A stretch of 64,000 nucleotides of DNA from Ponticaulis koreensis DSM 19734. GTDB taxonomy: Bacteria > Pseudomonadota > Alphaproteobacteria > Caulobacterales > Hyphomonadaceae. The stretch lies in the NCBI RefSeq assembly GCF_000420665.1, contig NZ_ATVJ01000003.1, positions 124,001 through 188,000 on the forward strand, given 5' to 3'. Under the pieces are notes generated by a model. That model did not search any database, was not told where the DNA came from, and was given only the letters and a program-made list of their open reading frames with translations. Within the stretch, counting starts at the first letter, position 1; each line of letters starts with the position of its first letter. A program made the position numbers and the translations under genes. Positions 23,756 through 32,008 of this stretch are shown one piece after another.

Positions 23756-25039
23756 ATGAATATTCTGGTGATCGGATCGGGCGGCCGCGAACACGCCCTT
23801 GCCTGGAAAATCAATCAGTCTCCGCTGGTTGATGAAGTATGGTCTGCGCCCGGTAATCCGGGCATGCACAATGTCGGGCCATGCTTCGACGTAAAGGCGA
23901 CCGATCTGGATGGTCTTGAGAAGCTCGCAAAGCAGCTCGACCCTGATCTCATTATTGTCGGGCCGGAACAACCTCTGGCGGACGGTCTGGCAGATCGCCT
24001 TCGTGGTGCTGGCTATGATGTGTTCGGCCCGAGCGCAGCAGCGGCGCAGATTGAAGCGTCCAAAGGGTTCTCTAAAGACCTGATGGCGAAATACGACATT
24101 CCGACCGCGCGGTATCAGCGCGTGAAGACGGTCGAGGCGGCTTCTGCCTTCCTCGATACGCTGGAAGCGCCATACGTGCTTAAGGCTGATGGTCTGGCGG
24201 CCGGTAAAGGTGTGGTGATTGCAGAGAGCCGCGCGGATGCTGACGACGCTGTGAAAACCATGCTGGATGGCCAGTTCGGTGACGCGTCTGCTGAGCTCGT
24301 CATTGAAGAGTTCATGCAGGGCGAAGAGGCGAGCGTATTTGCCATCACCGACGGTGAGAATTTCCTCTGCTTGCCTGCAGCGCAGGACCACAAGCGTGCC
24401 TTTGATGGCGATAAGGGTCCGAATACAGGCGGCATGGGGGCTTATGCACCTGCGCCAATCATGACGGATGCGCTCATGGCAGACGTGAAGGAGCGTGTGG
24501 TCGTGCCATCGCTTAAAGGTCTCGCCGCTGAAGACGCAAAGTTTCAGGGCGTGCTCTATATCGGCCTCATGATCACTGAAGAAGGCCCGAAGGTCGTTGA
24601 GTATAACTGCCGCTTCGGTGACCCTGAGTGTCAGGTTCTGATGATGGGCCTTCAGGGCGATATCGTGCCGCTACTTCTGGCTAGTTCTACCGGTGGATAT
24701 TCAGCGCGTGATTTTGCTGCGCTCGCTCCTGCAGGCGGGTTTGATCCAGCTGTGACGGTGGTCATGGCGACGAAGGGGTATCCGGAAGCCTATGAGAAGG
24801 GCTCCGAAATTCAGGGCGTTGAAACGGCCGAACAGCTCGAAGGCGTGAAGGTTTTTCATGCCGGTACGGACGTATCGCCGGATGGGGCTTTGATCGCAGT
24901 TGGCGGGCGTGTTCTGAATGTGACTGCGACTGCACCCACCATCGATGAGGCGTTCCAGCGAGCCTATTCAGGTGTGAATGCCATTGATTGGCCGGAAGGG
25001 TTTTACCGTTCCGACATTGGCTGGCGTGTCAGACGCTGA
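23756..25039 (+). CDS. purD: Phosphoribosylamine--glycine ligase
   Basis: 427 residues. N-terminal MNILVIGSGGREHALAWKIN, ATP-grasp core with ADGLAAGKGVVI, the HKRAFDGDKGPNTGGMGAYAP motif split over about 215-235, and VVEYNCRFGDPECQ, all diagnostic of PurD. Second step of de novo purine synthesis. The ATG at 23756 fits the conserved N-terminus better than the GTG at 23747. The 3' end overlaps the convergent truncated kinase gene by 37 bases. Confidence 0.97.
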   Translation: MNILVIGSGGREHALAWKINQSPLVDEVWSAPGNPGMHNVGPCFDVKATDLDGLEKLAKQLDPDLIIVGPEQPLADGLADRLRGAGYDVFGPSAAAAQIEASKGFSKDLMAKYDIPTARYQRVKTVEAASAFLDTLEAPYVLKADGLAAGKGVVIAESRADADDAVKTMLDGQFGDASAELVIEEFMQGEEASVFAITDGENFLCLPAAQDHKRAFDGDKGPNTGGMGAYAPAPIMTDALMADVKERVVVPSLKGLAAEDAKFQGVLYIGLMITEEGPKVVEYNCRFGDPECQVLMMGLQGDIVPLLLASSTGGYSARDFAALAPAGGFDPAVTVVMATKGYPEAYEKGSEIQGVETAEQLEGVKVFHAGTDVSPDGALIAVGGRVLNVTATAPTIDEAFQRAYSGVNAIDWPEGFYRSDIGWRVRR

Positions 25040-25440
25040 ACGCCAATTGGCATATCGACGTCTTCACGTCGGTTTCCAAAGCCTTTCAGAGCGCTTTCAA
25101 TCAGTGCTGTAAGGGTCTGAACTGAATTTCTGATCTGGCCGCATTTGTCCAGGATGCGGTCTCGATTGTCACCATCGGCGATTTTTTCAATGCGGGCTGC
25201 GACGCCGTCAACGACGGTGAGCGGTGTACGGAATTCGTGATTGATGGACGTGATCAGCGCGTATTGAAGCGTGACGAGCTGTTTTTCTTTTTCGAGGGCC
25301 GCCGCCAGATTTCTGTTGGCCTCGTATAGCTCACGGCTGCGAGCTTCAAGAAGTTGTTCTGCCTCTTTACGAGCGGCTTTCTCGCGATTGTAGCGGGTGC
25401 GAGACACCAAGTCAGGGACGGCAGAAGGTGGCTGGGTCAC
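25003..25440 (-). CDS. Histidine-kinase-like protein with DHp domain only (no ATPase domain)
   Basis: 145 residues. A basic coiled-coil segment (about 15-58) leads into a DHp domain with the H-box ITSINHEFRTPLTVVDG (His68) and its second helix (71-125, DRILDKCGQIRNSVQTLTAL). The protein then ends after a 20-residue tail; there is no N, G1 or G2 box and no room for one, because the frame stops inside the 3' end of purD on the other strand. It cannot autophosphorylate alone. Its start overlaps the H-NOX stop by 4 bases (ATGA-type), so the two are translationally coupled. H-NOX genes are usually next to complete kinases, so this is either a truncated kinase or a phosphotransfer adaptor. Confidence 0.8.
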   Translation of the reverse strand: MTQPPSAVPDLVSRTRYNREKAARKEAEQLLEARSRELYEANRNLAAALEKEKQLVTLQYALITSINHEFRTPLTVVDGVAARIEKIADGDNRDRILDKCGQIRNSVQTLTALIESALKGFGNRREDVDMPIGVQRLTRQPMSER

Positions 25441-25988
25441 TTCACCGCCTCCAGAGTGATGGTGAAGTCCGCCACGGTCAGATTTTCAAGCTGGCTGACT
25501 TCGCGGGTGATCGTGCCCTTTTCTCCGTAATGGTCCAGCGTGGCTTCGATCAGACCTTCGCAGAAATCGATCAGACCGCGGCGCGAGCGATAGGTGAGGA
25601 CCATCACACCGGGCCGGGGGAATGTTGATTCGAAGGTCGGCAGATCGACATCCTGATGCAGCTTTTTGACTTCGACGTGGATTTCTTCTTCCACAGACTC
25701 AAGGAGTTCGAAGGCCGTTCGTTTCGTGATGAAGAAATGGGTATAACTGCTGGAGAAATGCTTCAGCATCCAATGGCCGAAGGCTTTCTGCAGGTCGCCT
25801 ACGCTCAAGCCTGTTTCAGTAGAGAGGCCCTGAACGAGAGCGAGCAGATCGGAGCTCGGATAGTTTCCAACAGCGCTGTAGGCGCCACCGCCAGAGAGCG
25901 GGCATCCGGAGATGACGTGATCAACCCGGTCTTCGCCGACCGCTTCATCGGCCATGGCCAGAAGCTCTGTAAAAATCAGTCCTTTCAC
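25437..25988 (-). CDS. H-NOX (heme nitric oxide/oxygen binding) sensor
   Basis: 183 residues. Proximal heme His104 is in VEEEIHVEVKKL and the propionate-binding YxSxR motif is Tyr133-Arg-Ser135-Arg-Arg137 (TYRSRRGL), both hallmarks of the H-NOX (HNOB) fold; the N-terminus MKGLIFTELLAMADEAVGED fits too. The usual distal Tyr of O2 binders is not evident, so selective NO binding is more likely (inference). Bacterial H-NOX proteins normally inhibit a partner kinase or diguanylate cyclase; here the partner is the coupled DHp-only protein. Confidence 0.92.
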   Translation of the reverse strand: MKGLIFTELLAMADEAVGEDRVDHVISGCPLSGGGAYSAVGNYPSSDLLALVQGLSTETGLSVGDLQKAFGHWMLKHFSSSYTHFFITKRTAFELLESVEEEIHVEVKKLHQDVDLPTFESTFPRPGVMVLTYRSRRGLIDFCEGLIEATLDHYGEKGTITREVSQLENLTVADFTITLEAVK

Positions 25989-26168
25989 GGCTCTCTCCGC
26001 CTGTTCCTGATGACGTAGAGTAACGTGAAAGCGTTAAAATACTCGCTCTTGTCGTTAGTGAATTCGGGGATGTGATTCAACTATACGCAATGGATTGCGT
26101 TAAGCACAGTAATCGCTAAGTTCACGCGCGAAGAATTAAAACAGTCAGTCAGCAGGGGAGACGCGCAC

Positions 26169-27257
26169 ATGTCAGTTCATGGCGCATCAGCACAAGAGAT
26201 GTTCAGCGGCACGAAAGAAGTCGCAGACACGCACAAATTCAACGAAGACAATCTCTATCAGTGGATGACGGAGAATGTTGAAGGCTTTGAAGGTCCGATG
26301 GATGTGCGCCAGTTCAAAGGCGGCCAGTCCAACCCGACCTTCAAGCTGATTACTCCGAAAAAAGCTTACGTTATGCGCCGTAAGCCGCCTGGCAAGCTGC
26401 TGCCGTCCGCGCACGCGGTCGACCGTGAGTTCCGCGTGATCAATGCGCTTTATCCTCTCGGTTTCCCTGTCGCGCGGCCATATGGCCTCTGCGAAGACGA
26501 GAGCGTTGTCGGCACAATGTTCTACGTGATGGACAATGTGGACGGCCGTATCCTGTGGGATGGCACACTGCCGGATTATGAACCTTCAGAGCGCCGCGCG
26601 ATTTACGAAGCGAAAGTGAAAACCTTCGCTGATCTCCATAATGTGGACTGGAAAGCGGCTGGCCTGGAAGGCTTCGGCAAGGAAGGCGATTACGTTGCTC
26701 GCCAGATCCACCGCTGGACGAAGCAGTATGTCGCGTCTGAAACGACAACCATTCCGGAAATGAACAAGCTGATCGACTGGCTGCCGAAGAATATTCCGGC
26801 TGGCGAGACGACGACGATTGTTCACGGTGATTACCGTCTCGACAATATGATCCTCCACCCGACAGAGCCTAAAGTCATCGCGGTTCTGGACTGGGAGCTG
26901 TCTACGCTTGGCGATCCGCTGGCAGATTTCACCTATCACCTGATGAACTGGGTGATGCCGAGCTCTGACAGCCGTGGCGCACTGGCCAACATCGAAGATC
27001 TGAATGCGTACGGCATTCCGACGATGGAAGAATATATCGACATGTATTGCGTGCATCGCGGCCTGAACGGCATGCCGGACGTGCACTATTACTTCGCGTA
27101 TAACGGCTTCCGTCTGGCGGGCATTGTTCAGGGTATTGTCGGCCGCGTACGTGACGGAACCGCGTCTAACGCAAACGCTGCGCAAATGGCCGAACGCGTG
27201 CCGCTTCTCGCGAAATTTGCTTACGGCGAAGCGCAGAAAGCTGGCCTCGCAGACTAA
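26169..27257 (+). CDS. APH-type phosphotransferase (ACAD10/11-like)
   Basis: 362 residues, protein-kinase-like APH fold. ATP loop around FKGGQSNPTFKLIT, catalytic HGDYRLDN at 219-226 and metal-binding DWE at 241-243, then a helical C-terminal lobe (FRLAGIVQGIVGRVRDG). This subfamily resembles the kinase part of ACAD10/ACAD11 and often lies with acyl-CoA dehydrogenases, where it phosphorylates 4-hydroxyacids or similar; here no such dehydrogenase is adjacent. ATG at 26169, preceded by AGGGGAG. A hairpin terminator follows. Confidence 0.9.
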   Translation: MSVHGASAQEMFSGTKEVADTHKFNEDNLYQWMTENVEGFEGPMDVRQFKGGQSNPTFKLITPKKAYVMRRKPPGKLLPSAHAVDREFRVINALYPLGFPVARPYGLCEDESVVGTMFYVMDNVDGRILWDGTLPDYEPSERRAIYEAKVKTFADLHNVDWKAAGLEGFGKEGDYVARQIHRWTKQYVASETTTIPEMNKLIDWLPKNIPAGETTTIVHGDYRLDNMILHPTEPKVIAVLDWELSTLGDPLADFTYHLMNWVMPSSDSRGALANIEDLNAYGIPTMEEYIDMYCVHRGLNGMPDVHYYFAYNGFRLAGIVQGIVGRVRDGTASNANAAQMAERVPLLAKFAYGEAQKAGLAD

Positions 27258-27282
27258 GCCTGCGTCCGCAAATGAAACCTCT

Positions 27283-27312
27283 GAAACCCCTCTGCTGGCG
27301 CGGAGGGGTTTC
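27283..27312 (+). terminator. Terminator-like hairpin after the APH-type gene
   Basis: GAAACCCCTC / GAGGGGTTTC (27283-27292 with 27303-27312), perfect 10-base stem with loop TGCTGGCGCG. Only a short T-run inside the right arm. Located 26 bases after the stop of the phosphotransferase gene. Confidence 0.7.
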
Positions 27313-27389
27313 GTGTTTCGGGGAACTTTATCGGTCACGCAGGCGTCTTATTTCCGCCCAGATGGCAGCGCATATGCGCGCATCGTTTA

Positions 27390-28181
27390 ATGTGGATGAG
27401 GCACGGTTTGAACGGGATTGAAGAGAGCGCGGCGCCATCGCCTGTGCGCACCTCGCAGACAGAATACTGGCAGGACGAAGACTTTGCACGCATGCGGGCT
27501 ATCGCCTGGCGCTGGGCGAAGCGTATCGGCCTCGGTGTGCTCGCGCTTGGTTTGCTCATCCATCTGTATGCGCTGCTTTTGACGCTCGTACTGCCGCCCA
27601 CTACGCTCAATATGACGGGCTCGGCGCTGGTCGGACGCGATGTACAGCACCGCTCTGTGCCGCTTGAAGAAATCTCTCCGCATCTGGTGCGCGCGGTGAT
27701 CGCTGCGGAGGATTCCCGCTTCTGCAGTCATGGCGGCATCGATATGGATGCCATCAATCAGGCGCTTCGTGAACGAAGCGCAGGCGGACGCTTGCGCGGC
27801 GCATCGACCATATCGCAGCAGACGGCGAAGAACGTCTTTTTCTGGAATGGCGGCGGCTATGTCCGCAAAGCCGGTGAGGCGTGGATGACCCTCGTCATTG
27901 AGACGGTGTGGGGCAAAGAGCGCATCATGGAAACCTATCTCAACATCGCAGAATGGGGGGACGGAATTTACGGCGCCGAGGCGGCTGCGCAGGCACGTTT
28001 CGGTGTGTCGGCAGCTGATCTGTCACCATATCAGGCAGCGCTTCTGGCAGCAGTTCTGCCCAATCCGAATGACTGGCGCGTCGACCCGCCGGGCAATTAC
28101 GTGTCTGGCCGCGCTTCAACCTTGCAGCAGCGCATGGGCATCGTCCAACGCGACGGACTGGCAAGCTGTGTTTTGGATTAA
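27390..28181 (+). CDS. mtgA: Monofunctional biosynthetic peptidoglycan glycosyltransferase
   Basis: 263 residues. One TM helix (about 47-69), then a GT51 domain with the catalytic Glu107 in AAEDSRFCSHGG, the second motif GASTISQQTAKN (137-148), KERIMETYLNIAEWG and the YGAEAAAQARF motif. No transpeptidase domain, hence MtgA. Polymerises lipid II into glycan strands. A later in-frame ATG (27399) is also possible as start. The stop overlaps the convergent DUF1206 gene by 4 bases. Confidence 0.94.
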   Translation: MWMRHGLNGIEESAAPSPVRTSQTEYWQDEDFARMRAIAWRWAKRIGLGVLALGLLIHLYALLLTLVLPPTTLNMTGSALVGRDVQHRSVPLEEISPHLVRAVIAAEDSRFCSHGGIDMDAINQALRERSAGGRLRGASTISQQTAKNVFFWNGGGYVRKAGEAWMTLVIETVWGKERIMETYLNIAEWGDGIYGAEAAAQARFGVSAADLSPYQAALLAAVLPNPNDWRVDPPGNYVSGRASTLQQRMGIVQRDGLASCVLD

Positions 28182-28972
28182 AGGCTGATCTTCATGTATC
28201 TCGCTTCGACCAGCGAGTAGAAGCCATAGCTTGCAATAGAAGCTGCACTGAGCGCGTAGAGGATCAGCCCGAATGGCTGGTCACGCAGCCAGCCGAGCAG
28301 GCCTGCAATGCCACGCGCTTCATCTGCGTCGCCGACCCATCCGGCCCAGACGAGAAACACACCAACCAGCATGATCAGCAGACCGCGTCCTGCTATGGCT
28401 GCGGAGATCAGCGCACATGCAATATTGCTGTCGGACGGCAGCTTCAGATCATGCTTCCAGGCATGGGTCACAGCTCGCCAGACCTGCGCTACGCCAATCG
28501 CCAGGACGATCAGTCCTCCCAGCATGAGAAGGTATTTTCCGAACATCTGAGAGAGCGTGTAGCTGGCGAACGTCTCGGTCGTGCCTCCGCCGCTCTGGTC
28601 GTCGCGGTCGAGCACAACGAGCAGGGCCGCAAAACCGACGGTCAGGTAACTGAGCCCTGATGACATCATCCCGAGTCTGGCAAACCAACCCATGAATTCA
28701 TCGCCTTTATCGGAGGTATCGAAAACGGCCTGAATGCCGCGCCAGAGGGCGTAAAGGAAAAGGCCGGCAGCAATCATGGCCAGCAGCAGAAGGCCGGGAA
28801 CATGCTGCTCAATCTGGCGGAAGGTATCACCCGGCGAATAACCTTCATCGCGTGTGCCGGGCGCTATGATGGCTGCCACAAGCAGGGACGCAATCAGCGC
28901 ATAGACGATCGCGCGGGCAAACAGGCCGGCACGCGCCATGATTTCAAATGAGAGATTGAGACGAGCGTTCAT
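28178..28972 (-). CDS. DUF1206-family membrane protein
   Basis: 264 residues starting MNARLNLSFEIMARAGLFAR. Six hydrophobic helices arranged as three similar two-helix units (ARAIVYALIASLLVAAII, ARLGMMSSGLSYLTVGFAAL, AGRGLLIMLVGVFLVWAGW), the pattern of DUF1206. Acidic loop DRDDQSGGGTTE in the middle. Inner-membrane protein of unknown role. Upstream in-frame codons give an untypical basic stretch, so the ATG at 28972 was chosen. Confidence 0.82.
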   Translation of the reverse strand: MNARLNLSFEIMARAGLFARAIVYALIASLLVAAIIAPGTRDEGYSPGDTFRQIEQHVPGLLLLAMIAAGLFLYALWRGIQAVFDTSDKGDEFMGWFARLGMMSSGLSYLTVGFAALLVVLDRDDQSGGGTTETFASYTLSQMFGKYLLMLGGLIVLAIGVAQVWRAVTHAWKHDLKLPSDSNIACALISAAIAGRGLLIMLVGVFLVWAGWVGDADEARGIAGLLGWLRDQPFGLILYALSAASIASYGFYSLVEARYMKISL

Positions 28973-29102
28973 TAAAATGATCAACGCCTGAAGCTCGCAG
29001 TTTGTTGCACGGGCGAGACGTAGTTTCGCGAACCTGCTTGATCTGGTGGAGTGAGCCAAGTATCGCTGACGCAACGAAATCATGGATAAAAGGATCACGG
29101 GG

Positions 29103-30047
29103 ATGTTTGACACGCCAATCACTCAGGACGGAAACGTCATCTCGGGCCCGCTGCGCGCGCCGAAACAAATGCTGGAAGAACAGAGCTATGACGGCTCTGG
29201 CGCGGGCTCAATTCACGATGATTCCATGGCTGAGAAGCTCGGCTTCAAAGCCGGTCCGATTGAAGGTCCGACGCACTTTTCCCTGTTTGATCCGCTGCTG
29301 GTAAAAATCTGGGGCAAGGACTGGTTTGAGAAGGGCTGCTTCTCCTCTCACTTCAAAAACATGGTTGTTGAGGGCGAAGAGACGAAAGCCTTTGTTGAGC
29401 TGCCATCTGACGAAAACCAGACACGTCTTCGTTGCTGGGCTGAGAAAGCCGACGGCACGCAGGTTCTGGAAGCAAGCGCGACACTGGGCAGCGGTAAGAC
29501 CCTGCTGGAAGAGCGTATGGAAAATTTGCGTCCGCTCGATCACTTCATCATTCTGGAAGACATGCATGTCGGCATGAAAGGCGCTGTTGATGAGATGGCG
29601 ACGATGGGACCTGACCAGCATATGGGTAAGCTCTACCCGTTCTCTCTAAAGCAGAAACTGGCCGCCATCACTGAGAATTCACCAGCTTATTCTGATGATT
29701 CAGCTTCCCCATGGGGCCGTGCGATTATCCCGACGGAAATGATGTCAGTTCTGGCCGAGTACACAGTTCATGACGCGAAATTCCCGATCAAGCGTCCGGC
29801 GATTGGCCTCTTCGCTGACCTTGAAGTGCGTTACATCAATGGCCCGCTGTTTGTGGGTGAGGAATATCTGATCCGCCGTGAGATTGTTGCCATGTCTGGC
29901 AGCAAGCGGACGGAAAGCTATTGGACGCGCTCGCAGATCTTCGACAAGGCTGGAACGACCCAGATTGCAGAAACGCTGCTGAACCATGCGGTCATGAAAA
30001 ACTCTTATCCGGACTATGAAAAAGAGCTGGTTGCAAAAGTCGGTTAG
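29103..30047 (+). CDS. MaoC/hotdog-fold-like protein
   Basis: 314 residues. Two hotdog-like halves: residues 20-140 (GFKAGPIEGPTHFSLFDPLL, FKNMVVEGEETKAFVEL) and 200-300 (ASPWGRAIIPTEMMSVLAEY, LEVRYINGPLFVGEEYLIRR). The pattern resembles MaoC-like hydratases/thioesterase-like proteins but the usual catalytic Asp/His pair is not obvious, so activity is uncertain. The ATG at 29103 has an AAGGA ribosome site; the one at 29082 has none. A strong terminator follows. Confidence 0.7.
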   Translation: MFDTPITQDGNVISGPLRAPKQMLEEQSYDGSGAGSIHDDSMAEKLGFKAGPIEGPTHFSLFDPLLVKIWGKDWFEKGCFSSHFKNMVVEGEETKAFVELPSDENQTRLRCWAEKADGTQVLEASATLGSGKTLLEERMENLRPLDHFIILEDMHVGMKGAVDEMATMGPDQHMGKLYPFSLKQKLAAITENSPAYSDDSASPWGRAIIPTEMMSVLAEYTVHDAKFPIKRPAIGLFADLEVRYINGPLFVGEEYLIRREIVAMSGSKRTESYWTRSQIFDKAGTTQIAETLLNHAVMKNSYPDYEKELVAKVG

Positions 30048-30070
30048 GGTCTGATTTATCTGAAATTAGA

Positions 30071-30101
30071 AAAGGCTCCGGTTTGCGCCGGAGCCTTTTT
30101 T
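30071..30101 (+). terminator. Rho-independent terminator
   Basis: AAAGGCTCCGG / CCGGAGCCTTT (30071-30081 with 30088-30098), loop TTTGCG, followed by a T-run. 24 bases after the hotdog-protein stop. Confidence 0.92.
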
Positions 30102-30177
30102 GCATCTTCACGGTTATACCGTTTGCGCTCTCGCATTTCATGCCCAAGTATGGGTGAGACTTCAGGGAGACACACAC

Positions 30178-30702
30178 ATGTCATTCACGCTTTATGATGC
30201 CACCATTCCCGGCTTTATCCGCACAGCAGAATCCATTGCCAACGTTCTGAAAAAGGGCCGCGAGCACTATCACCAGCATGCGCTTGACCTCGATGGCGCT
30301 GTGAATGAGCGCCTTTGCGGTGACATGCTGCCGCTTTCATTTCAGGTGAAATCTGTACGTACGCACTCGATTGGTGCGATCGAAGGCATTCGCGCTGGTA
30401 CTTTCAGCCCGATCCCGCCAATGTCGGACCCAGACTATGTCGGTCTCGAAGAGATTGTCGCAAACACGATTTCAGACCTGAAAGCGGTGGAAGCAGACGA
30501 AGTGAACGCGATGGCAGGTAAAGATGTCGTCTTCTCCATGAAGGATGTGACCATCCCGTTCGTGGCTGAGGACTTTCTTATGTCTTTCTCCGTTCCGAAC
30601 TTCCACTTCCACGCGACGACGACCTACGACATCCTGCGAATGAAGGGCGTCACGCTCGGCAAGCGGGACTATCTCGGCAAGCTCGCGATCAAGCAGGGCT
30701 GA
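30178..30702 (+). CDS. DUF1993-family protein
   Basis: 174 residues. MSFTLYDATIPGFIRTAESI..., LPLSFQVKSVRTHSIGAIEG and NFHFHATTTYDILRMKGVTLGKRDYLG are typical of DUF1993, a DinB-like four-helix protein. The His-rich FHFHATTTYDILR segment may bind a metal. ATG at 30178 with AGGGAGA upstream. No assigned function in the family as far as I know. Confidence 0.88.
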   Translation: MSFTLYDATIPGFIRTAESIANVLKKGREHYHQHALDLDGAVNERLCGDMLPLSFQVKSVRTHSIGAIEGIRAGTFSPIPPMSDPDYVGLEEIVANTISDLKAVEADEVNAMAGKDVVFSMKDVTIPFVAEDFLMSFSVPNFHFHATTTYDILRMKGVTLGKRDYLGKLAIKQG

Positions 30703-30813
30703 TCGAATTTCCTGCATAGAGGCCGGCTTTTAAGGCTGGCCTCTATGGCTGCTTGACTGCACAGCGCTCTGCGCGCTCCATTCTAACCGGGATGCTTTCG
30801 GGGAGAGTGAAAC

Positions 30814-31929
30814 ATGCGCAGACGTCAGTTTCTGACCGGATTGAGTGCGGCTTCGCTGGCAGGCTGTTCTGCCAGCGTATCGCTTCAAACCGGCTCCCGC
30901 CCGTATTGGGCAGATTTTCCCCCTGTTCTGTCCCGCATTGACCGTGTCACGCGCACGGTCGTCGGTCTGCGCCCATATCGACCTCAAGGCTATCGCCTCG
31001 ATTGGGAGACGTTGGGCGAAAAGACCGTCGTGCATTCCTATGGTCATGGCGGCTGCGGCGTAACTATGTCCTGGGGAACGGCTGTTGTTGCCGCTGACTA
31101 TGCGAGCGAGGCAGGCCATGAGGATGTGGCTGTGCTCGGCTGCGGAGTGCAGGGGCTGACGGCGGCGCTGACGCTCGCGCGGCGCGGGCACAATGTCACG
31201 ATCTATGCGGCCGACCTTCCGCCTTACACGACGTCCAATATAGCAGGCGTCCTCTGGATGCCGACCACCTATTTCGACCGAAGGGTGGCGACGCCAGAAT
31301 TTCTTGCGTGGGACAGGGAGCTCATCCGTAAGGCATGGCTGGGTTTCATTCCATATGTGAACCGGCCCGGCTATGGCGTGTACTGGGCAGACCACCACTC
31401 GCTCGGCATGCAGCAAAGGCGTGACTGGACCGAAGGACTTCCCGGCGGGGATGACATTTATCCAGAGCTTACGCGAACCACCGAAGGCAATCTGTTCGGA
31501 TACGCTTACCAGCAGCGCTCCAAGGCAATGATTATCGATCCGGACTATTATCTTGATGCCATTCTGCAGGACGCGCAGCTGGCCGGTGCGCGCATCGTCC
31601 AAAGGGAGTTTGCCGACCTCTCCGAGGTTATGGCGCTGCCGGAACAGACCATTGTGAACTGTACCGGCCTTGGGGCAGGGGTGCTGTTTGGCGATGAAGA
31701 TATCTTTCCGGTGCGCGGCCAGCTCACCCATCTTCTTCCGCAGGAAGAGATCAAATATTCCTATGTCGCGCCGACGGATAATGGCGTGTTGTACATGTTC
31801 CCGCGTAAAACGGGCATTGTGCTTGGCGGAACGTCGGATTACCGCGAGTGGGACCGCACCCCGAACCCTGCTGAAATCACACGTATGGTCGAAGGTCATG
31901 CGGAGCTGGCAGGGCGGCTTCGTATTTAA
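30814..31929 (+). CDS. Tat-exported FAD oxidoreductase, D-amino-acid-oxidase-like with permuted motif order
   Basis: 371 residues. N-terminus MRRRQFLTGLSAASLAGC has a Tat-type twin Arg and a lipobox at 15-18, so it is exported and probably lipid-anchored. Residues 50-95 carry VGLRPYRPQGYRLD and HSYGHGGCGVTMSWGTA, which in D-amino-acid oxidases lie at the C-terminus. The FAD-binding GxGxxG (VAVLGCGVQGLTAALTLARR, 105-124) and NIAGVLWMP follow, and the protein ends at the point (GGTSDYREWDRTPN..., residues 340-371) where a normal oxidase would continue into the GLRP motif. So the order is circularly permuted. Likely oxidises a D-amino or imino acid in the periplasm; substrate unknown. Confidence 0.85.
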   Translation: MRRRQFLTGLSAASLAGCSASVSLQTGSRPYWADFPPVLSRIDRVTRTVVGLRPYRPQGYRLDWETLGEKTVVHSYGHGGCGVTMSWGTAVVAADYASEAGHEDVAVLGCGVQGLTAALTLARRGHNVTIYAADLPPYTTSNIAGVLWMPTTYFDRRVATPEFLAWDRELIRKAWLGFIPYVNRPGYGVYWADHHSLGMQQRRDWTEGLPGGDDIYPELTRTTEGNLFGYAYQQRSKAMIIDPDYYLDAILQDAQLAGARIVQREFADLSEVMALPEQTIVNCTGLGAGVLFGDEDIFPVRGQLTHLLPQEEIKYSYVAPTDNGVLYMFPRKTGIVLGGTSDYREWDRTPNPAEITRMVEGHAELAGRLRI

Positions 31930-32008
31930 CTTGCTCCTGTCTTCTGATTGACCAGTATGGGTGGCCATGTTCCAATTCGTGGAAGATCAGGGGAAGAAAC
32001 CAGTGACC

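Noticed and set aside
30730-31968. 412-aa minus-strand frame opposite the permuted oxidase
   Set aside because: The plus-strand frame has Tat signal, FAD motif and DAAO motifs; the minus frame shows none.
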